Shown: piece after piece, positions 20,263-31,816 of the stretch
Numbering within the stretch: the first letter of the stretch is position 1
How the letters are laid out: each line of letters opens with the position of its first letter
DNA from: Streptomyces cinnamoneus
GTDB lineage: Bacteria; Actinomycetota; Actinomycetes; Streptomycetales; Streptomycetaceae
Assembly (NCBI RefSeq): GCF_002939475.1
Contig: NZ_PKFQ01000001.1
Span: 1,364,001 to 1,428,000, forward strand
DNA: 64,000 bases
Direction of reading: 5' to 3'
Notes under the pieces: generated by a model
The model's database searches: none
What the model was told of the DNA's origin: nothing
The model's input: only the letters and a program-made list of their open reading frames with translations
Position numbers and translations under genes: made by a program

Positions 20263-20592
20263 GGGGGTTCTCCTTACGGTGCGATGCGCTTTCCATGCGC
20301 TGATGGGTATAACTATGCACTGCGCCGTATGTTTCGTCAACAACGCACGAGAGTGAACCGGTCCCGGGTGCGCGGTACGGGCGTGACGGCGACGCGCTCG
20401 CCGAGAAGGCCCCGGGGAACGGGAGGGTGAGGGGCGTGGCCGTCCACGAACGGCAACGAGGGCGGCATCCCGGCGGACACGCCCACGCGCGGGAGCGGAC
20501 CCCCGCCCGGACCCCGGATTTGGATCAGGGCCACCGCAGGGGTTATTTTCTTTCTGCACGCCCCACCGGGAACGCCCGGAGGGAAACGGCAC
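20263..20592. other. Gene-free stretch between argG and tRNA-Pro
   Basis: These 330 bases hold the argG promoter (20312-20340) near one end and must contain the tRNA-Pro promoter at the other (an AT-rich GGTTATTTTCTTTC stretch lies at about 20537-20555). I see no supported coding region in between. Confidence 0.6.
20307..20340 (-). promoter_or_regulatory. argG promoter with overlapping ARG box
   Basis: On the minus strand TTGACG (20335-20340) and CATAGT (20312-20317) are 17 bases apart. The -10 is embedded in GTGCATAGTTATACC, which closely matches GCGTATAGTCATGCC at the same place in the argC promoter. ArgR binding here is inferred from the pathway and the shared motif. Confidence 0.65.
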
Positions 20593-20666
<74 letters not shown>

Positions 20667-20681
20667 CGGTGCAGTAAAGCT

Positions 20682-20720
20682 CAGCGGCCCGAGGGTTTCC
20701 CTCGGACCGCTGGGCTTTTT
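20682..20720 (+). terminator. Terminator of the tRNA-Pro transcript
   Basis: A 14-bp stem with one mismatch (20682-20695 and 20699-20712) is followed by GGCTTTTT, a canonical intrinsic terminator with a T5 tract. It may also stop argR transcripts arriving from the other strand. Confidence 0.85.
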
Positions 20721-20815
20721 CGCGCTCCTGTGTGCGGGTCTCCGTGCGCGGGCGCGAGCCCGGCGGTGAAGGCGGCGGCGGTGTCCCCCGCGGCCTCACC
20801 CCGAAGCGTCCGCCC

Positions 20816-21358
20816 TCACCGCTCCTTCTGCGCCAGCCTCAGCAGGTGGTCCGCCAGGGCCTGGCCGCCCGCCGGGTCGCGGCTGATGAGCAGGAGGGTG
20901 TCGTCGCCGGCGATCGTGCCGATGATCTCGTGCACCCCCGCCTGGTCGATCGCCGAGGCGAAGAACTGCGCCGCGCCCGGCGGCGTGCGCAGCACGACGA
21001 GGTTGGCGGACGCCTCCGCCGAGATCAGCAGTTCGGCGGCCAGGCGGCCCATGCGGGCCTCGCTGGCGGACTCGCCGAGGGGGGCGCGGGGGGTGCGGTC
21101 CCCGCCCTCGGAGGGGACGGCGTAGATCAGCTCTCCGCCGGTGTTGCGGATCTTGACCGCACCGAGTTCGTCGAGGTCGCGGGAGAGGGTCGCCTGGGTG
21201 ACGGTGAGACCGTCGTCGGCGAGCAGCTTGGCGAGCTGGCTCTGGGATCGCACGGCTTGCCGGTTGAGGATGTCCACGATCCGGCGGTGGCGTGCGGTGC
21301 GGGTCTGTGGCACGGCCGGTCCGCCATGGACCGGCTCGGTCTCCTGCGCCTCGGTCAT
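20816..21358 (-). CDS. argR: Arginine repressor ArgR
   Basis: The 180-residue regulator has an N-terminal winged helix ([14 protein letters not shown], then [19 protein letters not shown], about residues 50-68) and a C-terminal hexamerisation and arginine-binding domain with the [12 protein letters not shown] segment. With arginine as corepressor it should bind ARG boxes at argC and argG. It starts nine bases after argD, so it closes the argCJBDR operon and controls its own synthesis. Confidence 0.96.
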   Translation of the reverse strand: MTEAQETEPVHGGPAVPQTRTARHRRIVDILNRQAVRSQSQLAKLLADDGLTVTQATLSRDLDELGAVKIRNTGGELIYAVPSEGGDRTPRAPLGESASEARMGRLAAELLISAEASANLVVLRTPPGAAQFFASAIDQAGVHEIIGTIAGDDTLLLISRDPAGGQALADHLLRLAQKER

Positions 21359-21366
21359 CGTGTTCG

Positions 21367-22572
21367 TCAGTCTCCGGATCGTCGTTCCTCGTGGGTCCCG
21401 TCGGCGACGGCGTCCAGGACGCCGGGCAGCGTCTGGAGGAACGTCTCCACCTCATCTTCGGTGATGATCAGGGGAGGGGCCAGCCGCACCACGTGAGGTG
21501 CGACCGCGTTCACCAGGACTCCGGCTTCCTGAGCCGCCTGCTGCACTTTTGGTGCGAGGGGCTCGGCAAGGACAATACCCAGCAGCAGGCCCGCGCCACG
21601 GACGTGGTCGACCAGGGGGTGGGCGAGCGCAGCGATCCCGTCACGCAGCAGTTCACCGGTGTGCTTGACGCGGTCGAGGATTCCGTCGGCCTCGATGGTG
21701 TCGAGGACGGCGAGGGCGGCCGCGCAGGAGACCGGGTTCCCGCCGAAGGTCGAGCCGTGCTGACCAGGCGTCAGCAGGTCGGCGGCGGGGCCGAAGGCGA
21801 GGGTGGCGCCGATGGGAAGACCGCCGCCGAGGCCCTTGGCGAGGGTGACGACGTCGGGCTCGACGCCCTGCGCCAGATGCTCGAACCAGTGACCGGTGCG
21901 GCCGATACCTGTCTGGATCTCGTCCAGGACGAGCAGGGTTCCCGTCGCACGGGTGATCTCCCGCGCGGCGGTCAGGTAGCCCGGTGGGGGGACGACGACG
22001 CCGTTCTCGCCCTGCACCGGTTCGAGCACGACGAGCGCGGTGTCGGTGGTGACGGCCGCGCGGAGCGCCTCGGCGTCCCCGTAGGGCACATGGGTGACGT
22101 CCCCGGGCAGCGGAAGGAACGGTTCCTGCTTGGCGGGCTGGCCCGTCAGGGCGAGGGCGCCCATGGTGCGGCCGTGGAAGCCGCCCTGGGTGGCGACCAT
22201 GTGCGTACGGCCCGTACGCCGGCCGATCTTGAACGCGGCCTCGACCGCCTCCGCGCCCGAGTTGGAGAAGTACACGCGTCCGGGCCGGCCCGCCAGCCGC
22301 AGGAGACGCTCGGCCAGCAGGACGGTCGGCTCGGCGGTGAAGAGGTTGGAGACGTGGCCGAGCGTGGCGATCTGGTCCGAGACCGCCCGGACGATCGCGG
22401 GATGGGCGTGGCCGAGGGCGTTGACGGCGATGCCGCCGACGAAGTCGGCGTAGCGCTTGCCGTCGGCGTCCCACACGGCCGTGCCCTCGCCGCGCACCAG
22501 GGGTACGCGCGGAGTGCCGTAGTTGTCCATCAGGGCACCCTGCCAGCGGCGGGTGAGGTCCGCGTTGGTCAC
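21367..22572 (-). CDS. argD: Acetylornithine aminotransferase
   Basis: The 401-residue class III aminotransferase converts N-acetylglutamate semialdehyde to N-acetylornithine with glutamate. PLP-binding features are visible: [11 protein letters not shown] (phosphate site), [14 protein letters not shown] and the Schiff-base lysine in [14 protein letters not shown]. The GTG start at 22572 overlaps the argB stop by four bases, so it is coupled to argB. Confidence 0.96.
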   Translation of the reverse strand: MTNADLTRRWQGALMDNYGTPRVPLVRGEGTAVWDADGKRYADFVGGIAVNALGHAHPAIVRAVSDQIATLGHVSNLFTAEPTVLLAERLLRLAGRPGRVYFSNSGAEAVEAAFKIGRRTGRTHMVATQGGFHGRTMGALALTGQPAKQEPFLPLPGDVTHVPYGDAEALRAAVTTDTALVVLEPVQGENGVVVPPPGYLTAAREITRATGTLLVLDEIQTGIGRTGHWFEHLAQGVEPDVVTLAKGLGGGLPIGATLAFGPAADLLTPGQHGSTFGGNPVSCAAALAVLDTIEADGILDRVKHTGELLRDGIAALAHPLVDHVRGAGLLLGIVLAEPLAPKVQQAAQEAGVLVNAVAPHVVRLAPPLIITEDEVETFLQTLPGVLDAVADGTHEERRSGD

Positions 22573-23486
22573 TTGTCCCCCTGCTCCGGGTCGGGCACGA
22601 CCATCGTGCCGATGCCTTCGTCCGTGAAGATCTCCAGCAGGATCGCGTGCTGGACGCGCCCGTCGATGACCCGGGCGGTGGTGACGCCGTTGCGCACGGC
22701 GTGCAGACAGCCCTGCATCTTGGGGACCATGCCGCTGGCCAGCTCCGGCAGCAGCCGCTCCAGTTCGCTCGCGGTGAGCTGGCTGATGACGTCGTCGCTG
22801 TTGGGCCAGTCCGCGTAGAGGCCCTCGACGTCCGTGAGGACCATCAGGGTCTCCGCGCCGAGCGCGGCGGCCAGGGCCGCCGCGGCCGTGTCGGCGTTGA
22901 CGTTGTAGATGCCGCCGTCGTCGGCGCCGCGGGCGATGGACGAGACGACGGGGATGCGGCCGTTGTCGAGGAGCGCCCGGATGGCACCGGTGTCGATGTC
23001 GGTGACCTCGCCGACGCGGCCGATGTCCACCCGCTCGCCGTCGAGCTCGGCGAAGTGCTTGACGGCGGTCATGGTGTGGGCGTCCTCGCCGGTGAGGCCG
23101 ACGGCGAGGGGGCCGTGCTGGTTGAGCAGCCCGACCAGCTCGCGCTGCACCTGCCCGGCGAGGACCATGCGGACGGCCTCCATGGCTTCGGGCGTGGTCA
23201 CCCGCAGTCCGGCCTTGAACTCCGACTCCAGGCCCAGCCGGTCCAGGTGGGCGCTGATCTGCGGCCCGCCGCCGTGGACCACGACGGGGTGCAGTCCGGC
23301 GTGCCGCAGGAAGACGACGTCCTGGGCGAAGGCCGCCTTGAGGTCGTCGTCGACCATGGCGTTGCCGCCGAACTTGATCACGACCGTCTTGCCGTGATGG
23401 CGCGTCAGCCAGGGCAGCGCCTCGACGAGGGTGCGGGCCTTGGGCAGGGCGGTGTGCCGGCGGGTGGTGGGAGTGGAGCCGCTCAT
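22569..23486 (-). CDS. argB: Acetylglutamate kinase
   Basis: The 305-residue kinase phosphorylates N-acetylglutamate, the usual arginine feedback point. The amino-acid-kinase motifs [17 protein letters not shown] and [15 protein letters not shown] are present. The N-terminal extension of about 25 residues before the KFGGN strand resembles the helix that arginine-sensitive hexameric enzymes use. The ATG at 23486 overlaps the argJ stop (ATGA). It has no strong ribosome site of its own, so translation depends on argJ. Confidence 0.96.
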   Translation of the reverse strand: MSGSTPTTRRHTALPKARTLVEALPWLTRHHGKTVVIKFGGNAMVDDDLKAAFAQDVVFLRHAGLHPVVVHGGGPQISAHLDRLGLESEFKAGLRVTTPEAMEAVRMVLAGQVQRELVGLLNQHGPLAVGLTGEDAHTMTAVKHFAELDGERVDIGRVGEVTDIDTGAIRALLDNGRIPVVSSIARGADDGGIYNVNADTAAAALAAALGAETLMVLTDVEGLYADWPNSDDVISQLTASELERLLPELASGMVPKMQGCLHAVRNGVTTARVIDGRVQHAILLEIFTDEGIGTMVVPDPEQGDK

Positions 23487-24630
23487 GAGGAGTACGCGCT
23501 GTTCTCGTGGACGTAGTCGGCGGTGAGGTCGTTGGCCCAGATGACGGCGCTCTCGGAGCCCTCGGCCAGGTCCGCGGTGATGCGGACCTCCCGGTAGCGC
23601 ATGTCGACCAGGTCGCGGTCGTCGCCGATCGAGCCGTTCCGGCAGACCCACACGCCGTTGATGGCGACGTTGAGCTTGTCGGGGTCGAAGGCGGCGGAGG
23701 TCGTGCCGATCGCGGAGAGCACCCGGCCCCAGTTGGGGTCCTCCCCGTGGAGGGCGCACTTGAGGAGGTTGTTCCGGGCGATCGAACGGCCGACCTCGAC
23801 GGCGTCGTCCTCGGTGGCCGCGCCCACGACCTCGATGCGGATGTCCTTGGACGCGCCCTCGGCGTCACCGATCAGCTGACGGGCGAGGTCGTCGCAGACG
23901 GTCCGCACGGCCTCGGTGAACGCGTCCTGCGGGGGCGTGACGCCGGAGGCGCCGGAGGCGAGCAACAGCACGGTGTCGTTCGTCGACATGCAGCCGTCGG
24001 AGTCCACCCGGTCGAAGGTCTGGCGGGTGGCGGCGCGCAGCGTCTCGTCGAGGCCGGCGGCGTCCACGTCGGCGTCGGTCGTGAGGACGACGAGCATGGT
24101 GGCGAGCCCGGGGGCGAGCATGCCGGCGCCCTTGGCCATGCCGCCGACGGTCCAGCCGTCGCCCTGGGCGACGGCGGTCTTGTGGACGGTGTCGGTGGTC
24201 TTGATGGCGATGGCCGCCTTCTCGCCGCCGTGCGCGGACAGCTCGACGGCGGCCTTGTCCAGACCCGTCAGCAGCTTGTCCATGGGCAGCCGGACACCGA
24301 TGAGACCGGTGGAGGCGACGGCGATCTCGCCGGCGTTGTGGCCGAGGACCCGGGCGGCCTTCTCGGCGGTGGCGTGGGTGTCCTGGAAGCCGCCGGGCCC
24401 GGTGCAGGCGTTGGCGCCACCGGAGTTGAGGACCACGGCCGACACCCGGCCGCCCTTGAGGACCTGCTGGGACCACAGGACGGGCGCGGCCTTGACGCGG
24501 TTGGCGGTGAAGACGCCGGCGGCGGCCAGGCGGGGGCCCTGGTTGACCACGAGGGCCAGGTCGGGGCTGCCGCTGTCCTTGAGACCGGCGGCGATGCCGG
24601 AGGCGGTGAATCCCTTTGCTGCGGTGACGC

Positions 24631-24634
<4 letters not shown>
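23483..24634 (-). CDS. argJ: Bifunctional ornithine acetyltransferase / N-acetylglutamate synthase
   Basis: The 383-residue protein moves the acetyl group from acetylornithine back to glutamate, closing the cyclic pathway. It is made as a precursor that cleaves itself before a threonine; the expected site lies in the [17 protein letters not shown] region (about residues 205-221). The GTG at 24634 follows AAGGAG, and this codon overlaps the stop of the 48-residue ORF that bridges argC and argJ. Confidence 0.95.
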
Positions 24635-25931
<1,297 letters not shown>

Positions 25932-26011
25932 TCACACGTACGGACCCGCGCCGGTCCGCTCACGCGCGGCGCGCGCCGGGGAGCGGGTCGCCCGCGTGCT
26001 AGAACGGACCG

Positions 26012-26659
26012 GTGAGCGAAGCCCCGCAGGGCGCCGGCGAGGCTGCCCGCTCTCCGGCCGGCCACCTGGTGCCGAAGCACCGGATGCTCGCCCTCACCGA
26101 CGGCGTCACCGCCATCGCGATGACCCTGCTCGTGCTCGACATCGAGCTGCCCTCGGGGCTGCGCGGCGCCGAGCTGGACCGTGCGCTCGGCGAAGTGCCC
26201 TCGCAGGTGGGGACGTTCCTGCTCAGCGCGCTGGTCATCGCCCTGTTCTGGCGGGCCCACCACGCCGCACTGGAGAGCGCGGAGCGGATCGACGTCCGGC
26301 TCTTCTGGCTCAACGTCGCCTTCCTCGCCCTGGTGTCCCTGATCCCGTTCCCCACGTCCGTCCTCCAGAACTACGGCGACCGGACCCTCGGGCCCGGCCT
26401 GTACGGAGCGGTCATCGGCACGGTCTCCCTGGTGGTGTACGCGATGGAGGTGCACGCCCACCGCCTCTCGGCCGCGCCCCGCCGGCGCCCCGTCCCGTTC
26501 CCGGCGCAGGCCCTCGTCTTCCTGCTCTCGATCGGCATCGCCCACATCTCGCCGCTCGCCGCGATCTACAGCTGGGCCGCGGCCCTGCCCCTTTCCGTGC
26601 TGGCCGACAAGGTCGCCGCCCGGCGCGCCGGGCCCGGCGCCGGGGCTCCCCCGCACTGA
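26012..26659 (+). CDS. TMEM175 family (DUF1211) potassium-channel-like protein
   Basis: The 215-residue protein begins with the family hallmark LTDGVTAIAMTLLVLDIELP (about residues 28-47), whose conserved residues line the pore in TMEM175 channels. About six membrane segments follow. Bacterial homologues are tetrameric K+-permeable channels. The GTG at 26012 has no clear ribosome site but TAGAAC six bases upstream, so it may be leaderless. It is a single gene divergent from argC. Confidence 0.85.
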   Translation: MSEAPQGAGEAARSPAGHLVPKHRMLALTDGVTAIAMTLLVLDIELPSGLRGAELDRALGEVPSQVGTFLLSALVIALFWRAHHAALESAERIDVRLFWLNVAFLALVSLIPFPTSVLQNYGDRTLGPGLYGAVIGTVSLVVYAMEVHAHRLSAAPRRRPVPFPAQALVFLLSIGIAHISPLAAIYSWAAALPLSVLADKVAARRAGPGAGAPPH

Positions 26660-26864
26660 GCCGCCCCTCTCCACGCACGTCCCCTTCTTTCACACTCGCG
26701 GCAAGATCAAACTAGGCAGACTCTACAAATCCCCAGCAGCGGACTCCGTGCAGAGCGGCACCTGCCCACCCCTTTTCCCCTTGGCAGAGTGGTCAGCGAG
26801 TCGATCTCCCCTCGCGAACGTCCGCGAGGAGAGTTGTCTCTCTACGACAAAGGGGGTTTGTTCC

Positions 26865-28088
26865 ATGGGTATGGACACCGACCACGTGGTGGTCACGGGC
26901 CTGGGGGCCACGACGCCGCTCGGCGGGGACGTCGCCTCGACGTGGTCCGCCCTGCTGGCGGGCCGGTCGGGGATCGGACCGATCGAGGAGGAGTGGGCGG
27001 CCGGCCTGCCCGTGCGGATCGCCGGCCAGCTCGCGGTCGAGCCGACCGCGGTCCTGGACCGCGTGCAGGCGCGCCGCATGGACCGCTGCGAGCAGGTCGC
27101 CCTGGTGGCCGCCCGCGAGGCGTGGGCGGACGCGGGCCGCCCCGCCGTGGATCCGGAGCGGCTGGCCGTGGTGATCGGTACGGGCACCGGGGGCGCGCTC
27201 ACCATGCTCGCGCAGGACGACGTCCTGGAGGCCTCCGGGGTGCGGCGGGTCTCGCCGCACACGGTGCCCATGCTGATGGCGAACGGCCCCGCCGCCTGGG
27301 TGAGCATCGAACTCGGCGCCCGGGGCGGGGCCCACACCCCGGTCAGCGCCTGCGCGTCCGGGGCCGAGGCGATCGCCATGGGCCTGGACCTGATCCGTCT
27401 CGGCCGGGCCGACGTCGTGGTGGCCGGTGGCGCCGAGGCCTGCATAGGTGCGCTGCCGCTGGCCGGCTTCGCGCAGGCCAAGGCCCATTCGACGCGCAAC
27501 GACGAGCCCCAGCGGGCGTCGCGGCCCTTCGACGTCGACCGCGACGGGTTCGTCATCGGGGAGGGCGCCGCGGTGGTCGTCCTGGAGCGCGCCGAGTTCG
27601 CCGCCGCCCGGTCCGCCCGGGCCCACGCGACACTCGCCGGAGCGGGCGTCACGTCGGACGCGTTCCACATCACCGCCGCGCACCCCGAGGGGCAGGTGCG
27701 GGCGATGCGCCTGGCCCTCGCCTCCGCCGGTCTGCCGCCCGAGGCCGTCGGGCACGTCCACGCGCACGCGACGTCCACGCCCAAGGGCGACCTGGTCGAG
27801 GCCCAGTCGATCGGCGAGGCCGTCGGCACGCACCCGGCCGTCACCGCCACCAAGTCCATGACCGGCCACCTCTTCGGCGCGGCGGGCTCGATGGGGGCGC
27901 TCGCCGCGATCCTCGCGGTGCGCGACGGGGTGATCCCCGCGACGCAGAACGTCGACACGCTCGACCCGGAGATCAAGCTCGACGTCGTCACGGGCTCGCC
28001 CCGGCGGGCGAGCCTGAGCGCGGCGCTCACGAATTCCTTCGGCTTCGGCGGCCACAACGCCTCGCTGGTGTTCACACCGGCGCCCTGA
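26865..28088 (+). CDS. Stand-alone beta-ketoacyl-ACP synthase (FabF type)
   Basis: The 407-residue condensing enzyme has the active-site cysteine in VSACASGAEAIAMG (about residues 163-176) and two catalytic histidines in HAHATSTPKGD and KSMTGHLFGAAG. It would elongate acyl-ACP by malonyl condensation. No ACP, KR or FabD lies nearby, so it is not part of the main fab operon nor of a visible polyketide cluster. The ATG at 26865 follows AGGGGG. The upstream 205 bases are unusually A+T-rich and carry a hairpin CCTCGCG/CGCGAGG (26812-26831). Confidence 0.92.
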   Translation: MGMDTDHVVVTGLGATTPLGGDVASTWSALLAGRSGIGPIEEEWAAGLPVRIAGQLAVEPTAVLDRVQARRMDRCEQVALVAAREAWADAGRPAVDPERLAVVIGTGTGGALTMLAQDDVLEASGVRRVSPHTVPMLMANGPAAWVSIELGARGGAHTPVSACASGAEAIAMGLDLIRLGRADVVVAGGAEACIGALPLAGFAQAKAHSTRNDEPQRASRPFDVDRDGFVIGEGAAVVVLERAEFAAARSARAHATLAGAGVTSDAFHITAAHPEGQVRAMRLALASAGLPPEAVGHVHAHATSTPKGDLVEAQSIGEAVGTHPAVTATKSMTGHLFGAAGSMGALAAILAVRDGVIPATQNVDTLDPEIKLDVVTGSPRRASLSAALTNSFGFGGHNASLVFTPAP

Positions 28089-28096
28089 AAACCGGG

Positions 28097-28117
28097 CGGG
28101 AGCCCTCGCGGCTCCCG
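28097..28117 (+). terminator. Hairpin after the ketosynthase gene
   Basis: CGGGAGCC (28097-28104), loop CTCGC, GGCTCCCG (28110-28117) make a perfect 8-bp stem between convergent genes. Confidence 0.65.
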
Positions 28118-28129
28118 GGCCATCGCGCC

Positions 28130-28795
28130 CTAGGCCTCCCCCGCGTCGTTGACCAGGAGAGCGATCTGGACCCGGTTGTTCAGGGCGAGTTTGGCGAGGA
28201 TGCGCGAGACGTGGGTCTTGACCGTGGGGACGCTCATGAAGAGTTCCGTCGCGATCTCCGCGTTCGACCTGCCCCGGCCGACCGCCACGGCCACCTCCCG
28301 CTCGCGGTCGGCCAGGGCGGCGAGGCGGCGGCGGGCGTCTGCGGCGCGGCCGCGGTGCCCGCCGTCGGAGACCTGGGCGATGAGCTGCCGGGTGACGGCC
28401 GGGGAGAGGACCGGCTCGCCGGCGGCCACCGTGCGGATCGCCTCGACGATCCGCTGCGGCGGGGTGTGCTTGAGCACGAAGCCGGCGGCGCCCGCGCGCA
28501 GGGCGCGCAGCACGTGGTCGTCGGTGTGGAAGGTGGTCAGGACGAGGACCTCGGGGGGCCGCGGGCGGCCGCGCAGCGCTTCGGTGGCGGCGAGGCCGTC
28601 GACCGTGGGCATGCGGATGTCCATCAGGACGACGTCGGGTGTGTGCGCCTCGACGAGGGCCTCCACCTCGGCGCCGTCGGCGGCCTCGGCGACGACCTCG
28701 ATGTCGGGTGCGCCGCCGAGCATCAGGCGCAGCCCGGCCCGGACGATCGGGTCGTCGTCGACGAGGAGGACGCGGATCGTTGCGCGCTCGTTCAC
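28130..28795 (-). CDS. NarL/FixJ-type response regulator
   Basis: The 221-residue protein has a receiver domain with DDDPIVRAG and the phosphoacceptor Asp in VVLMDIRMPTVDG (about residue 57), a lysine in FVLKHTPP, and a C-terminal LuxR helix-turn-helix ([19 protein letters not shown], about residues 155-173). It is encoded 27 bases after its cognate kinase. The regulon is unknown. Confidence 0.93.
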   Translation of the reverse strand: MNERATIRVLLVDDDPIVRAGLRLMLGGAPDIEVVAEAADGAEVEALVEAHTPDVVLMDIRMPTVDGLAATEALRGRPRPPEVLVLTTFHTDDHVLRALRAGAAGFVLKHTPPQRIVEAIRTVAAGEPVLSPAVTRQLIAQVSDGGHRGRAADARRRLAALADREREVAVAVGRGRSNAEIATELFMSVPTVKTHVSRILAKLALNNRVQIALLVNDAGEA

Positions 28796-28822
28796 CAGGG
28801 CTTCCTCGCAGGTCGGTTCGGT

Positions 28823-29962
28823 TCACCCTACCGGTCGTCGCGCCGGCCACGGCAGCCATGCGCGCAGCCGGAAGTCCGCCTCGTCGCGGCCGTGTTCCAG
28901 GCGTCCGCCGGCGATGCCCGCGCGTTCGGCCAGGCCGAGGAGGCCCTGCCCCGCGCCCGGTACGGCGGTGCCGGCCCCGGGGGCCGGCGCTGCGTTGCGC
29001 ACCTCCACCGCGAGCCCCTCTCCGGGGTCGCCGGTGACCGTGACGGTGACCTCCTCACGCGGCGCGTGCTTACGGGCGTTGGTCAGGCCCTCCTGCACGA
29101 TCCGGTAGGCGGTGCGGCCGGTGACGGCCGGAACCTCGGGGGCGTCGCCGACCCTGAGGTCCAGTGCCACCCGCATCCCGGCCTCCCTCGACTCCCCGAC
29201 CAGCCGGGGCAGGTCGGCCAGCGTGGGCTGGGGACGCTCGGGGCCGTCGTCGCCGGCCGGCAGCCGCAGCACGCCGATGATCTCGCGCAGGTCCTCCAGC
29301 GCCTGGTGGGCGCTGTCCCTGATCACCGCGGAGGCGCGCCGGATCTCGGTGGCCGGCGCGCCCGGGTTGTACTCCAGCGCCCCGGCGTGGACGCTCAGCA
29401 GCGACAGCCGGTGGGCGAGCACGTCGTGCATCTCCCGGGCGATGTCCTCGCGCACCTGCCGGCGCGCCTCGGCTCCCGCCCGCTCCGCGCGCTCCCTCAG
29501 CTCGTCGACGAGCCTGGCCCGCGAGCGCACGTACAGGCCCCAACCGAAGGCCGCCGTGACCAGCGCGAAGTAGGTGATCGCCGACCCGGTGGCGGGCAGG
29601 GACGGGTCGGGGCGGCTGCTCAGGAACACCGGGAGCGGGGCCGCCGCCACGGCGGCGACCCACCGGGTGACGCGCGGCGGCCGGTGCGCCGCGACGGTGA
29701 ACACCGCCACCAGGACCGGCCCGGTGACGAAGTGGGAGAAGGCCCCCGCCACCAGCAGCACCACCGCCAGCTGGACGGGCCAGCGCCGCCGCAGGAACAG
29801 CGCGGCGCAGGCCAGGCCCCCGGCGAGCTGGTCGTAGAACAGGGCCTCCTCGGACAGGTTCCTGCCCTCCACGACGTTCTCGGAGACGGCCACCGAGAAG
29901 ACGGCCGCGAAGAGGAAGAAACCGAGGTCGGCGAGCAGGGCGCGGGTGGAGTGGCGGGTCAT
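28823..29962 (-). CDS. Sensor histidine kinase (HisKA_3 family)
   Basis: The 379-residue kinase has four or five N-terminal membrane helices with almost no extracellular domain, so it probably senses membrane state or a lipophilic ligand. The phosphoacceptor His is in REMHDVLAHRLSLLSVHAG (about residue 190), with an N box YRIVQEGLTNARKHA and G box GQGLLGLAERA. The ATG at 29962 lacks a ribosome site; TACTTT lies six bases before it, suggesting a leaderless transcript. It pairs with the response regulator downstream. Confidence 0.92.
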   Translation of the reverse strand: MTRHSTRALLADLGFFLFAAVFSVAVSENVVEGRNLSEEALFYDQLAGGLACAALFLRRRWPVQLAVVLLVAGAFSHFVTGPVLVAVFTVAAHRPPRVTRWVAAVAAAPLPVFLSSRPDPSLPATGSAITYFALVTAAFGWGLYVRSRARLVDELRERAERAGAEARRQVREDIAREMHDVLAHRLSLLSVHAGALEYNPGAPATEIRRASAVIRDSAHQALEDLREIIGVLRLPAGDDGPERPQPTLADLPRLVGESREAGMRVALDLRVGDAPEVPAVTGRTAYRIVQEGLTNARKHAPREEVTVTVTGDPGEGLAVEVRNAAPAPGAGTAVPGAGQGLLGLAERAGIAGGRLEHGRDEADFRLRAWLPWPARRPVG

Positions 29963-30119
29963 GAGCGAAAAGTACGTCCCCCAGGTCGCGCCACGCGGAC
30001 TCCTGGGGAGGGTCGATACTTTGGAACGACAAGCGGTCCGGAAACCGGCTGCTTTCGTCGAGACCGCAGGTCCCGTCGGCGGATGTCCGGCCCGGGCCGC
30101 GCTTCCTAGTCTCGACTGC

Positions 30120-30362
30120 ATGAAGAGTCTGCTGAATGTCGCGAGTTTCGTCCTCATCGCCGGTGGTGCCAGCGGTCTGCTGCACGAGTGGCTGGGGTGG
30201 TTCCGTCTCTTCGGTTTCCTGCGCTGGCTCAGCCCGGACGGCTATGAGGTCTACACGTACGTCGTGCTCGTCGCGCTGGGGGTCGTCCTGGGCGCGGTGA
30301 ACGCGTCCCTCACGCGGGAGCCGTCCGCCACGGGGGCGTCCCGCCAGGGGCCTTCCCACTGA
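30120..30362 (+). CDS. Small two-helix membrane protein
   Basis: The 80-residue protein has two hydrophobic helices (NVASFVLIAGGASGLLHEW and VYTYVVLVALGVVLGAV) joined by an aromatic loop (WFRLFGFLRWLSPDGYE). It is divergent from the histidine kinase and could be its target or partner, but nothing shows this. The ATG at 30120 has no ribosome site; TAGTCT lies seven bases upstream. Confidence 0.7.
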   Translation: MKSLLNVASFVLIAGGASGLLHEWLGWFRLFGFLRWLSPDGYEVYTYVVLVALGVVLGAVNASLTREPSATGASRQGPSH

Positions 30363-30376
30363 GGCGCCGTCCGCCG

Positions 30377-31816
30377 CTACCGCGCCCCGGCCCGTTCGCG
30401 CGTCTCCTCCCGCTCGACCCGCGCCGGCCGGCGCACCGCGTCACCCGCGCCCGGCCGGAGCCGCAGGGCGCCGGCCACCGCCGCGAGGGACAGGACGGCG
30501 AGCAGGCAGAAGGCGACGCCGTAGGCGGTGGCGCCGCCGGCGTCCGGCAGGGCGTCGCCGACCGGGCCGCCGGCGCGCAGCGCGACCGTGGCGGCGGCGA
30601 CACCGAGACCGGCCGCGGCCTGCTGGACGGTGGCCTGGAGGGTGCCGGCGTGCCGCATCCGCTCGGCCGGTACGTCGGCGAAGGCGATGACCTGATAGCA
30701 CGTCAGCCCCAGGGAGCGGGCGGCGCCGCCGACCACCGCCACGGCCGCGATCAGCGCCAGCGGCGTACGGGCGGTGAGGAACGCGCAGGCGGTCGTCGTG
30801 GCGGTCACGCCGAGCCCCGCGGCGATCAGCAGGGGCCGGAAGCCGAAGCGGTCGAGCAGCCGGTTGGCGGCGGGCTTGACGGCGATGTTGCCGACGAAGA
30901 CGCACAGGACGAGGGCGCCGGACTTCACCGCGCTCCAGCCGAATGCCTCCTGGAACAGCAGCGGCAGCAGGAACGGCACGGCCGCCACGACGACCCAGAA
31001 GACCGAGCCGCCGGACACCGAGGCCCGGAAGGTCGGCACCTTCAGGATCCGCAGGTCCATCAACGGCGCTTCCGTGCGCAGCAGATGCCGGGCCGACGCG
31101 GCCAGCAGCGTGACCGCGAGGCCGCCCGCGAGGGCCACCGGGACCCAGGGCGTGCCGGGCTCGGAGAGCAGGTGTGCCGTCCAGGTCAGGGCGCCGAGGC
31201 CGGTGGAGGCGAGGGCGACGCCCCACCAGTCCAGGGGCGGCACGGCGGCGCCGGCCGGGGCGGCGGCGATCAGGCGCCGGGCCACGGCGAACGCCAGGGC
31301 GCCGAGGGGCAGGTTGATCAGGAACATCCAGCGCCAGTCGGCGTAGGTGGTGATGAGCCCGCCGAGGAGGGGCGCGAGCACCGGGGCGACGAGCCCGGGC
31401 CAGACGACGTAGGAGACGATCCGCGGAATGTCCCTCTTGTCGGCTCCGGCGACCACCATCACCCGGCCGACGGGCACCATCATCGCGCCGCCCGCGCCCT
31501 GGACGATCCGCAGGGCCACCAGCTCGCCGAGGCTGGTGCTCAGCGCGCAGCCCAGCGAGGACAGGGTGAACACGGCGATGGCGGTGAGGAAGACGCGGCG
31601 CGTGCCGAAGCGGGCGGTCAGCCAGCCGCTGAGCGGTATGAGGACGGCGAGGGTCACCAGATAGGCGGTGACGACGAGGCCGATCGCGGTGGGGGCGACG
31701 TCCAGGGACGCGCCCATGCGGGGCGCCGCCGTCGACACGATGGTGCCGTCCAGGTTCTCCATGAAGAAGCAGCCCGCTACCAGGAGCGCGGTGTTGCGGT
31801 GCTTGGCGTCGATCAT
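30377..31816 (-). CDS. MFS multidrug transporter, DHA2 family
   Basis: The 479-residue protein has about 14 membrane helices, motif A (GWLTARFGTRRVFL) and LDGTIVSTAAPRMG in helix 1, where the acidic residue of proton-coupled exporters lies. The ATG is at 31816. It is divergent from a LysR regulator with 117 bases between them, the typical arrangement of a regulator and its efflux target. The substrate is unknown. Confidence 0.9.
   Translation of the reverse strand: MIDAKHRNTALLVAGCFFMENLDGTIVSTAAPRMGASLDVAPTAIGLVVTAYLVTLAVLIPLSGWLTARFGTRRVFLTAIAVFTLSSLGCALSTSLGELVALRIVQGAGGAMMVPVGRVMVVAGADKRDIPRIVSYVVWPGLVAPVLAPLLGGLITTYADWRWMFLINLPLGALAFAVARRLIAAAPAGAAVPPLDWWGVALASTGLGALTWTAHLLSEPGTPWVPVALAGGLAVTLLAASARHLLRTEAPLMDLRILKVPTFRASVSGGSVFWVVVAAVPFLLPLLFQEAFGWSAVKSGALVLCVFVGNIAVKPAANRLLDRFGFRPLLIAAGLGVTATTTACAFLTARTPLALIAAVAVVGGAARSLGLTCYQVIAFADVPAERMRHAGTLQATVQQAAAGLGVAAATVALRAGGPVGDALPDAGGATAYGVAFCLLAVLSLAAVAGALRLRPGAGDAVRRPARVEREETRERAGAR

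Noticed and set aside
26865..28088. Polyketide cluster around the ketosynthase
   Set aside because: No chain-length factor, ACP, ketoreductase or cyclase gene is adjacent.
26789..30109. An 1106-codon plus-strand frame across fabF and the two-component genes
   Set aside because: It spans real genes on both strands and reads as low-complexity G/R/P protein.
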